Below, piece by piece: positions 1 to 5,635 of a stretch of 7,989 nt of DNA (its first letter is position 1; the number at the start of each line of letters is the position of its first letter). The translations under genes and the position numbers were made by a program. The stretch is from contig DASXSB010000035.1 of the NCBI GenBank assembly GCA_036506275.1, positions 1 to 7,989 of the forward strand, given 5' to 3'. The stretch is from DASXSB01 sp036506275. GTDB taxonomy: Bacteria > Methylomirabilota > Methylomirabilia > Rokubacteriales > CSP1-6. A model generated the notes under the pieces. It worked only from the letters and a program-made list of their open reading frames with translations, was not told the DNA's origin and did no database searches.

Positions 1-625
1 CATCATCGCGGAGCCGCTCGAGATCCACACCGACCTCACGCGCGCGGCGGTTCTCGAGCGCGTCGATGAGGTGCTCGGGCTCGTCGGTCTCCCCCCCGAC
101 GTGGCGCCCCTCTTCCCGCACGAGTTCAGCGGCGGCCAGCGCCAACGGATCGCCATCGCGCGCGCGCTCGCCACCCACACCCGCCTCATCGTGCTCGACG
201 AGCCCGTCTCCGCGCTGGACGTGTCCGTCCGCGCCCAGATCATCAACCAGCTCGAGCATCTGCAGCGGACGCTGGGCGTGAGCTATCTCTTCATCGGCCA
301 CGACCTTGCCACCGTCGCTCACATCAGCCATCGCATCGCGGTGATGTACCTGGGCCAGATCGTGGAGACGGCGGACAGCGACGCCCTGTGCGCCCGGCCC
401 CTCCACCCGTACACGAAGGCCCTCTTCGCGGCCGCGCTCCCGTCCCATCCCGATGACCCGCCGCGCGAGCGCACCGTCGCGGGGGAAGTGCCGAGCGCGC
501 TCAGCGTCCCGTCGGGGTGCCGATTCCATCCGCGCTGCCCGGTCGCGATGCCCGTGTGCGCAGAAGTCGAGCCGAGGCCGACGCCGCGCGACGGGCGCGG
601 CGAGGTCGCCTGTCACCTCTACTGA
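1..625 (+). CDS. Dipeptide/oligopeptide ABC importer, ATP-binding subunit (5' partial)
   Basis: This is the C-terminal part of a nucleotide-binding subunit of the DppD/DppF/OppD/OppF family, which powers import of peptides or peptide-like solutes from the cytoplasmic face of the membrane. The reading frame is already open at base 2, so 207 residues are visible; Walker A lies before the window. In visible-residue numbering the ABC signature FSGGQRQR starts at 42, Walker B (LIVLDE) is at 62-67, the D-loop SALD at 70-73 and the switch histidine in FIGHD at 100. After the ATPase core comes the peptide-importer C-terminal extension (oligo_HPY), with LHPYTKAL and four cysteines at 173, 179, 186 and 204. 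This extension separates the family from generic ABC ATPases. The haloperoxidase-like gene follows after 13 nt on the same strand. Family assignment is secure; the substrate and the choice between D-type and F-type subunit cannot be decided from the visible part. Confidence 0.95.
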   Translation, partial: IIAEPLEIHTDLTRAAVLERVDEVLGLVGLPPDVAPLFPHEFSGGQRQRIAIARALATHTRLIVLDEPVSALDVSVRAQIINQLEHLQRTLGVSYLFIGHDLATVAHISHRIAVMYLGQIVETADSDALCARPLHPYTKALFAAALPSHPDDPPRERTVAGEVPSALSVPSGCRFHPRCPVAMPVCAEVEPRPTPRDGRGEVACHLY

Positions 626-631
626 AGGGAG
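625..631 (+). promoter_or_regulatory. Ribosome binding site deciding the haloperoxidase start
   Basis: AAGGGAG lies 7 nt before the ATG at 639 and shares its first base with the TGA of the ATPase gene. It supports 639 over an in-frame upstream ATG at 453, which would overlap the ATPase gene by more than 170 nt. It also suggests that translation follows on from the ATPase gene. Confidence 0.6.
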
Positions 632-638
632 CAAAGCC

Positions 639-1874
639 ATGCTGAGAGCTTGGACACGTGTTACCCGATTTCGCCAGACCGCGGTTCGTCCCCTCGCGCT
701 CATCGTGGGCGCCGTGCTCGGGATCGCGCTCGTGAACGGTTGCGCTCAGCAGAGCGCCCGCACGCCCGCCGGCGGCGGCAGCGCGCCGGCGGCGAGCCCG
801 TGGGCGCTCCCGACGTCGACGATGTACTGGAACGACCATGCGTGCGATCTGATAGCGCGCGAGAGGATCGGGCAGTTCCCGGCCACCCGCACCCTCGCCT
901 ACATGAATCTGGCGATCAACAACGCCATCGTGGCGGCGCGGCAGCAAGGACGGAAGCCGGACGGCGCCGCCGCCGGCGCGGCCGCGGCCGTCCTCACGTA
1001 CATTTTCCCCAAGGACGAGCAGACACTCGCGACTCGGGTGGCGAACGAGACCGCCGCCATCGGAGCCGACGGTCGCGCGGACTTCGCGCGCGGCGTCGAG
1101 ATCGGGCGCACGGCGGCCGCGGGCGTCGTCGCGGCGGCGAAGGACGACCGCACCGCGCTCGCATGGTCGGGACCGGCGCCGGCGGGCCCCGACAAGTGGT
1201 CGAGCCGGATGAACCCACCGGGGCCGCCGCTCGGCCCGCGGCTGGGTGAGGCGCGGACGTTTTTCCTGACCACGGGCGCGGATTTTCGCGCGCCGCAACC
1301 CCCCGCCGTCGACTCGGCCGCGTTTCGGAGCGCGGTGGCGGAAGTGCGCACGATCGCCGACGCGCGGACGAACGAGCAGCTGCGGATCGCCCAGTACTGG
1401 GAAAATCTGACGGGCTCGTTCGCCGCCGGTCTGTGGAATCAGGTCGCGCGCAATGCCATCTCGGCGCATGGTCTGCCCGAGCCCGAGTCGGCGCGCGTGC
1501 TCGCCATGGTGCACATGGTGGCGGCCGACGCCACGATCGCGTGCCACGACTCGAAATACACGTACTGGGTGCCGCGGCCGACGCAGGTCGATCCGGCGAT
1601 CCGCCTCGGCATCGGCGTTCCCAACCACCCGTCCTATCCGAGCAATCACGCCTGCATCTCGGGCGCGATCGGTCACGTCCTCGACGCCCAGTTCCGCGAC
1701 GAGAACGGCCGCTATCTCGCGATGGGACGACAAGCCGGTGAATCGCGCATCTACGGCGGCATCCACTACCGCTTCGACGTGGACGATGGATTGGTCATCG
1801 CGCGCAAGGTGTCGGCGCGCGCGCTCGAGGTCGGGATTCCGACGGACCGGCCCTTTATGCCGCTCGGGCGCTGA
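639..1874 (+). CDS. Vanadium-dependent haloperoxidase/PAP2-family probable lipoprotein
   Basis: A 411-residue protein of the vanadium haloperoxidase/type 2 phosphatidic acid phosphatase superfamily. Members bind vanadate or phosphate in a shared pocket and either oxidise halides with H2O2 or hydrolyse phosphoesters. The pocket motifs are visible in order: K306 with R313-P314 (KxxxxxxRP), P334-S-N-H337 where PSGH is usual, and S369-R370 followed by H376 (SRxxxxxH). H376 is the expected vanadate-coordinating histidine and H337 the acid-base one. The N-terminus has basic residues, a hydrophobic stretch at about 19-32 and a Cys at 35 in V-N-G-C. That is a non-ideal lipobox but fits export and lipidation, followed by a Gly/Ala/Pro-rich linker. 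The start at 639 gives this signal peptide directly and has a good ribosome binding site. It sits 13 nt after an ABC ATPase gene and ends 7 nt from a convergent gene. Haloperoxidase versus phosphatase activity cannot be told from sequence. Confidence 0.85.
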   Translation: MLRAWTRVTRFRQTAVRPLALIVGAVLGIALVNGCAQQSARTPAGGGSAPAASPWALPTSTMYWNDHACDLIARERIGQFPATRTLAYMNLAINNAIVAARQQGRKPDGAAAGAAAAVLTYIFPKDEQTLATRVANETAAIGADGRADFARGVEIGRTAAAGVVAAAKDDRTALAWSGPAPAGPDKWSSRMNPPGPPLGPRLGEARTFFLTTGADFRAPQPPAVDSAAFRSAVAEVRTIADARTNEQLRIAQYWENLTGSFAAGLWNQVARNAISAHGLPEPESARVLAMVHMVAADATIACHDSKYTYWVPRPTQVDPAIRLGIGVPNHPSYPSNHACISGAIGHVLDAQFRDENGRYLAMGRQAGESRIYGGIHYRFDVDDGLVIARKVSARALEVGIPTDRPFMPLGR

Positions 1875-1881
1875 GGAGCGA

Positions 1882-2775
1882 CTAGCGCGCCAGGTTCGCG
1901 TCGACGAAGCGCCTGGTCTCGTCGATCGCTTTCAGCCGCGACGGTTCGTCGACGCCTGCGTGCCCGCCGCGCTCCCCGGGTGCAGCGGGATTATAGATGT
2001 TGGGCAAATAGTGGAAGCGCAGGCCCGGGTAGTCGAAATCGTGGTGTGCGCCGGGATAGATGACCACGGTGACCGGGAACCGGTTGTTCTTGAGGCGTTC
2101 CCCGAGCTCGACGCAGGGGGCCGCGGGCGCGAGGTCGTCTGCGCCGCCCTGCAGGATTAGCAGCGGCATGGTGCTGCGGTAGCCCCGCTCTCGCAGCGGT
2201 CGCGCGCAGCCCGGGTAGAAGGCAATCGCCGCCCGGAACCGTGGCCCGCCCGGCTGCCGGCCAAGCGCTTCCGGTCTCACGACACCGGTCACCGTCGAGC
2301 CTCCGTGGGACCAGCCGAGTACGAACACGTGGGCGGGATCGACGTCGGGGCGGTTCACGAGATAGTCGAGGGCCGCGTACGCGTCGCCGGTGCGCACGTT
2401 CCACGGATGCGCGGGTCTTTCCTTGAGGTCGCAGATGGAGCCGAACCCCCGGGCGGTGAAGCTGTCGAGGATCAGCGTCACGAAACCCCAGCTCGCGAAG
2501 CGCTCCGACCAGTCCCGGTGGCGCGCGGTCAGCTCGCCACGGCTCGTATACAGGCCGCCGCACCCGTGCATGAGGACGATCGCCGGCCGGCGCGCGCCTT
2601 CCGCCGGTGGCGTCTCCGGCGTGAACAGGACGGCGGTCAGGTGGACGTCCCGGACGGGGACCCGCACCGATCGCTCGCGGATGCGGACCGTGGACGCGCT
2701 CGTGGCGCACCCGGCGGCGACGGCGAGCAGGACCGCGGCCACGCATCCGGCCCCGAACCGGCGCGCGCTCGCCAT
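1882..2775 (-). CDS. Dienelactone hydrolase-like alpha/beta hydrolase, probable lipoprotein
   Basis: A 297-residue alpha/beta hydrolase of the dienelactone hydrolase (DLH) family, predicted to act in the cell envelope on an ester or lactone. Residues 1-22 form a lipoprotein signal with an A-A-G-C lipobox, giving lipidated Cys23. The oxyanion region is H70-G-C-G-G74. The nucleophile elbow is G154-W-S156-H-G158, so the nucleophile is serine, whereas classical DLH uses cysteine. The acid is D213 or D214 in GGADD and the base probably H245 in GAHHDFD. Additional cysteines (72, 115, 190, 221) could form disulfides in the periplasm. The start lies 4 nt downstream of the racemase-family stop, and AGGA overlaps that stop only 3 nt before the ATG, so translational coupling is likely. 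The lipobox confirms the start. The family is clear; the substrate is unknown. Confidence 0.88.
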   Translation of the reverse strand: MASARRFGAGCVAAVLLAVAAGCATSASTVRIRERSVRVPVRDVHLTAVLFTPETPPAEGARRPAIVLMHGCGGLYTSRGELTARHRDWSERFASWGFVTLILDSFTARGFGSICDLKERPAHPWNVRTGDAYAALDYLVNRPDVDPAHVFVLGWSHGGSTVTGVVRPEALGRQPGGPRFRAAIAFYPGCARPLRERGYRSTMPLLILQGGADDLAPAAPCVELGERLKNNRFPVTVVIYPGAHHDFDYPGLRFHYLPNIYNPAAPGERGGHAGVDEPSRLKAIDETRRFVDANLAR

Positions 2776-2779
2776 CGTC

Positions 2780-3886
2780 CTAGCGCAGCACCGCCGTCTT
2801 GCGGCGCTCGATGAGGGCGAAGTCGATAGCGGCGCCGAGGCCGGGACCGTCGAAGGCGTGCACGTAGCCCTCGCGGTCCACCTCGATGTCCTGCTCGAGC
2901 CCGTACTTCTGGGCCGCCGCCGGTAGCAGCACTTCGAACATCTCGGTGTTCTTGATGGCCATGATCACGTGCAGGTTGGCGACGTTGTTCAGCGAGTTGC
3001 CGCCGTGGTGCACCTCGTAGTTGAGATGGAACGCCTCCGCCAGGTGCGCGGTCTTCACGAGAGCGGTGATGCCGCCCTTCACGGCCACGTCGCCGCGGAG
3101 GTAGTCCGTGGCCTGCGCGGTGAGCCAGGGCGCGTAGGCGGTGAAGCCACCCGGGCTGTACTCGGTGGCGAGGATAGGAATGTCGAGGTGCTGCTTCAGC
3201 TTGACGTAGTTGTAGAGGTCATCGTCGGCGAGCGGGTCCTCGTACCAGTGATAGTCGAGCTCCTCGATGGCGCGGCCCACGCGGAGCGCTTCCGGGTACT
3301 GATACGACCACGTCGAGTCGAGCATGAGCCGGAAGCCGTCGCCGACGGCCGCCCGCACGGCGCGGCAAATCTCGATGTCGCGCGCGGGCACGGTGGGCGG
3401 ATGGATCTTGTACGCCGTCCAGCCCTCCGCCTTGAAGCGCGTCGCCTCCTCCACGTAGGCCTCTTTCGACGGCAGGACGGCCGAGCTCGCGTAGGCGTGG
3501 ATGCGATGACGATAGGAGCCGAGCAACCGATGAATCGGCTGGTTCATCGCCTTGCCGGCCAGATCCCACAGCGCGACGTCGACGGCGCCGATCGCGCGCA
3601 GCGTGGTGTTGCGGTTTCGCTTCCAGATCTCCTGGTACAGACGCTCACGGTCGAGCGGATCCTGGCCGACGAGGAGCGGCTTCAGGAACTGAATGAGCGA
3701 CGGCGCGTCGAGGTGCGCGCCCCGCATGGCGGAGCCCAGAAACGCGTGGCCGTGGAGTCCTTGATCGGTCTCGATGGCGAGGAGCCCGAGCTGGCTGGTG
3801 CCGGCGGCGCGGGTGGTTTGGCCGTACAGCGTGGGCGGGATGTCGCGCCATTCGAACAGGGTCAGGCTGACGTCGGTGATCTTCAT
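2780..3886 (-). CDS. Mandelate racemase/muconate lactonizing family enzyme (enolase superfamily)
   Basis: A 368-residue cytosolic enzyme with the capping domain plus (beta/alpha)7-beta barrel of the mandelate racemase (MR) group. These enzymes abstract a proton alpha to a carboxylate held by Mg2+, giving racemisation or dehydration of hydroxy or sugar acids. Metal ligands are visible as D190 (LMLDS), E216 (WYEDP) and E242 (LATEYS). D266 in GDVAVKGG and H293/H294 in EVHHGGNS fit the Asp-His dyad of MR-type enzymes. The other acid-base position reads K160-I-H162 rather than K-x-K. The third ligand being Glu and the presence of the His dyad argue against a true muconate cycloisomerase. There is no signal peptide. 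The ATG at 3886 has GGAG on the minus strand at 3896-3899, and the product starts with MKITDV, as is usual for the family. It is the first gene of a two-gene unit with the hydrolase and is divergent from the sulfite dehydrogenase. An acid-sugar dehydratase is my best guess, without a defined substrate. Confidence 0.9.
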   Translation of the reverse strand: MKITDVSLTLFEWRDIPPTLYGQTTRAAGTSQLGLLAIETDQGLHGHAFLGSAMRGAHLDAPSLIQFLKPLLVGQDPLDRERLYQEIWKRNRNTTLRAIGAVDVALWDLAGKAMNQPIHRLLGSYRHRIHAYASSAVLPSKEAYVEEATRFKAEGWTAYKIHPPTVPARDIEICRAVRAAVGDGFRLMLDSTWSYQYPEALRVGRAIEELDYHWYEDPLADDDLYNYVKLKQHLDIPILATEYSPGGFTAYAPWLTAQATDYLRGDVAVKGGITALVKTAHLAEAFHLNYEVHHGGNSLNNVANLHVIMAIKNTEMFEVLLPAAAQKYGLEQDIEVDREGYVHAFDGPGLGAAIDFALIERRKTAVLR

Positions 3887-3941
3887 GGCCGCCTACTCCA
3901 CCACGTCCCGAGGCCGACGGCAATCGTCGCCCACGACGCAG

Positions 3942-3970
3942 TTCCCGGGTGCCGTGCCCGATGCTACCCT
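3942..3970 (+). promoter_or_regulatory. Candidate sigma-70-like promoter for sorAB
   Basis: A possible extended -10, TGCTACCCT, ends at 3970 (hexamer TACCCT at 3965-3970). A weak -35, TTCCCG, lies at 3942-3947, 17 nt upstream. Only part of each consensus is matched and the assignment is by eye. Transcription would start near 3977, leaving a leader of about 55 nt before the ATG at 4033. Confidence 0.3.
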
Positions 3971-4020
3971 CCAGGACGCAGGACGACAGAGAGGGCAGGC
4001 GAGCGAGCAACGATTCGAGC

Positions 4021-4025
4021 GAGGG
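4021..4025 (+). promoter_or_regulatory. Ribosome binding site deciding the sorA start
   Basis: GAGGG lies 7 nt before the ATG at 4033. This start places a twin-arginine signal directly at the N-terminus. The in-frame ATG at 3949 would put 28 unrelated residues before it and would overlap the candidate promoter. Confidence 0.55.
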
Positions 4026-4032
4026 CAATCCC

Positions 4033-5250
4033 ATGAGTAACCTCCGTCGGCGGGACGCCATCAAGCACCTGGTTTCACTCGGCACGTTGCTCGGGGGTGG
4101 CGGCCTCCTCGGCGCGCGGACGCCGGCGCTCGCGCAAGGTGATCCACTTCTGGGAGCCCGGCCGCTGGTCCGGTATCCCGAGAAGACGGACCTCATTCTC
4201 TTGACGTCGCGGCCGCCGCAACTCGAGACGCCGATGAAGTACTTCGACCGTGCGATCACGCCCAACGAGGCGTTCTTCGTCCGTTACCACGTGTTCCCGA
4301 TTCCGTTGGAGGTCGATCTCGCCACGTGGCGGCTGCGTGTCGGCGGGCGCGTCGACCGGCCGCTCGAGCTGTCCCTCGACGACCTGAAGACGAAGTTCCC
4401 GCGGGCGACGGTGACGGCCGTCAACCAGTGCTCCGGCAACAGCCGCGGCCGGTTCGCGCCGCGCGTGCTCGGTGGCCAGTGGGGCGACGGCGCGATGGGA
4501 AACGCGGAGTGGGTGGGCGCGCGGCTCAAGGACATTCTCACCGCCGCCGGCGTGCGTCAGGGCGCGCTGCAGGCCACATTCGACGGCCTCGACAAACCCG
4601 CCTTTCCCTCCGTGCCCGATTTCGTCAAGAGCCTCGACATCACGCGCATCATGGACGACCCGGACATCCTCGTCGCGTACCAGATGAATGGGGCGCCGCT
4701 GCCCATGCTGAACGGATACCCGGCGCGCCTCATCGTGCCGGGCTGGTACGCGACGTACTGGGTGAAGCATCTCTCGGACATCGAGGTCATCGACCACGTG
4801 TTCGAAAAGTTCTGGATGAAGCCCGGCTACCGGATTCCGGCCAATGCCTGCGGCTGCGTGGCGCCGGGGACGGCGCCGGCGCAAACGGTGCCCATCAACC
4901 GCATGACGGCTCGCTCCTTCATCGCGACGCCGTCCTCCGGTGCGCGCGTGGCGGCGGGCCGGCCGCTGACGCTCAAGGGAATCGCCTTCGACGGTGGATA
5001 CGGTGTTCGCGAGGTGCACCTATCGACGGACGACGGCGCCACGTGGCAGCGGGCGACTCTCGGCGCCGATCTCGGGCGTTACTCCTTCCGCGAGTGGACG
5101 TGGACCTGGACGCCGCGCCAGCCGGGAGCGGCGCGGGTCATGGTGCGAGCGTTCAATGCCATCGGCGAATCGCAGGGACGCGAGCCGCTCTGGAATCCCG
5201 CGGGCTACCTTCGCAACGTGATCGAGCACGCCGATTTTCAGGTTTCGTAG
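4033..5250 (+). CDS. sorA: Tat-exported sulfite dehydrogenase, molybdopterin subunit (SorA-like)
   Basis: A 405-residue molybdenum enzyme of the sulfite oxidase family, which oxidises sulfite to sulfate in the periplasm and passes electrons to cytochrome c. The N-terminus carries a Tat signal (R-R-D-A-I-K within residues 6-11, a Gly/Leu-rich core, likely cleavage A34|Q35), as expected for an enzyme exported folded with its cofactor. The Mo-cofactor domain spans roughly 70-270: R84 and H86 in FVRYH, the molybdenum-ligand Cys133 in NQCSGNSR with R138 five residues later, and the conserved GWYATYWVK segment from 237. The C-terminal part (about 295-400) is the Ig-like dimerisation domain, with a STDDGATW stretch and WTWTW. 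The length fits the bacterial SorA group, which lacks the fused cytochrome b5 of animal sulfite oxidases. The cytochrome gene follows immediately. An alternative is a related Tat-exported oxidoreductase with another substrate; the cytochrome partner favours SorA. Confidence 0.88.
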   Translation: MSNLRRRDAIKHLVSLGTLLGGGGLLGARTPALAQGDPLLGARPLVRYPEKTDLILLTSRPPQLETPMKYFDRAITPNEAFFVRYHVFPIPLEVDLATWRLRVGGRVDRPLELSLDDLKTKFPRATVTAVNQCSGNSRGRFAPRVLGGQWGDGAMGNAEWVGARLKDILTAAGVRQGALQATFDGLDKPAFPSVPDFVKSLDITRIMDDPDILVAYQMNGAPLPMLNGYPARLIVPGWYATYWVKHLSDIEVIDHVFEKFWMKPGYRIPANACGCVAPGTAPAQTVPINRMTARSFIATPSSGARVAAGRPLTLKGIAFDGGYGVREVHLSTDDGATWQRATLGADLGRYSFREWTWTWTPRQPGAARVMVRAFNAIGESQGREPLWNPAGYLRNVIEHADFQVS

Positions 5251-5253
5251 GAG
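5249..5253 (+). promoter_or_regulatory. Ribosome binding site of the cytochrome gene
   Basis: AGGAG overlaps the sorA TAG stop codon and stands 7 nt before the ATG at 5261, which favours that ATG over the GTG immediately before it at 5258. The overlap points to coupled expression of the two subunits. Confidence 0.55.
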
Positions 5254-5260
5254 ACGGGTG

Positions 5261-5569
5261 ATGCGACGGATACTCGGGCGCTCCCTTCTCGTCCTCGCGG
5301 TCGCCACCTCCGCGGCCGCCGCCGACAAGACGATCTCGATGCCGCCCGATGATCCCTACGCCGCCCTCAAGCCGGGTCCCGGCGTGGAGGTCACGCAACG
5401 ACAGTGCACGCCCTGTCACTCGACGGACTACATCGTGATGCAGCCCGCCGGCGGTCCCAAGCAGTGGGAGGGCGTCGTCACGAAGATGATCAAGGTTTTC
5501 GGCGCGCCCGTGAACGACGAGGACGCGAAGGTCATCGTCGACTACCTCGCGAAGCACTACGGAAACTGA
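5261..5569 (+). CDS. sorB: Small monohaem cytochrome c, SorB-like electron acceptor subunit
   Basis: A 102-residue exported c-type cytochrome. Residues 1-21 are a Sec signal (MRRILGR, then a Leu/Val/Ala core ending in AAAA before D22). The single haem-binding motif is C49-T-P-C52-H53. M76 in W-x-x-V-V-x-K-M is the likely distal haem ligand, with M60 as the alternative. The C-terminus (VIVDYLAKHYGN) is the final helix typical of small class I cytochromes. The gene begins 10 nt after the sorA stop, the arrangement known for the SorAB sulfite:cytochrome c oxidoreductase of Starkeya novella, in which SorB accepts electrons from the molybdenum subunit. The SorB role rests on this context and on size; cytochrome c itself is certain. 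A GTG codon directly before the chosen ATG is a possible alternative start and would add only one residue. Confidence 0.85.
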   Translation: MRRILGRSLLVLAVATSAAAADKTISMPPDDPYAALKPGPGVEVTQRQCTPCHSTDYIVMQPAGGPKQWEGVVTKMIKVFGAPVNDEDAKVIVDYLAKHYGN

Positions 5570-5605
5570 CGGCGACCGCGCGCGGGGCCGACCGGCAAGG
5601 TGGGT

Positions 5606-5611
5606 TAGAAT
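5606..5611 (+). promoter_or_regulatory. Candidate -10 element for the amidase-permease unit
   Basis: TAGAAT differs from the TATAAT consensus at one base and stands out in a 66-bp GC-rich gap. No convincing -35 hexamer lies 16-18 nt upstream. Transcription would start near 5618, giving a short leader of about 18 nt that just contains the ribosome binding site. This suggests the amidase unit can be transcribed apart from sorAB. Confidence 0.4.
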
Positions 5612-5625
5612 CCCTGCCACCCGAC

Positions 5626-5631
5626 GGAGGG
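5626..5631 (+). promoter_or_regulatory. Ribosome binding site of the amidase gene
   Basis: GGAGGG lies 4 nt before the ATG at 5636 and is one of the strongest Shine-Dalgarno matches in the window. It fixes the amidase start. Confidence 0.6.
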
Positions 5632-5635
5632 CCCC

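Larger units (their letters stand above)
3887..4032. promoter_or_regulatory. Divergent intergenic region between racemase-family gene and sorA
   Basis: This 146-bp region must hold the promoters for both the leftward racemase-hydrolase unit and the rightward sulfite dehydrogenase genes. On the minus strand the only clear element is GGAG at 3896-3899, the ribosome binding site of the racemase-family gene. On the plus strand there is a candidate promoter (listed separately) and GAGGG at 4021-4025. I see no convincing long palindrome that would mark an operator; the CCCGGG at 3944-3949 is too short to call. Confidence 0.6.

Noticed and set aside
501..1766. A 421-codon minus-strand open frame opposite the haloperoxidase-like gene.
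   Set aside because: It is Arg-rich and lacks motifs, while the plus-strand frame carries the complete family motifs and a signal peptide.
1868..1888. A hairpin (GCGCT/AGCGC) as bidirectional terminator between convergent genes.
   Set aside because: It has only 5 bp of stem with an 11-nt loop and no T-rich tail on either strand; such repeats arise by chance in GC-rich DNA.
1882..3886. A chlorocatechol-type pathway pair (muconate cycloisomerase plus dienelactone hydrolase), tempting next to a haloperoxidase-like gene.
   Set aside because: The racemase-family protein has Glu as third metal ligand and an Asp-His dyad, unlike muconate cycloisomerases. The hydrolase is an exported Ser-type lipoprotein. 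No catechol dioxygenase or maleylacetate reductase is present.
3944..3949. CCCGGG palindrome in the divergent spacer as an operator.
   Set aside because: A six-base GC palindrome is expected by chance at this base composition and has no extended symmetry.
5587..5596. GCCG-AC-CGGC inverted repeat after sorB as a terminator.
   Set aside because: The loop would be 2 nt, too tight for a stable hairpin, and no T-run follows.
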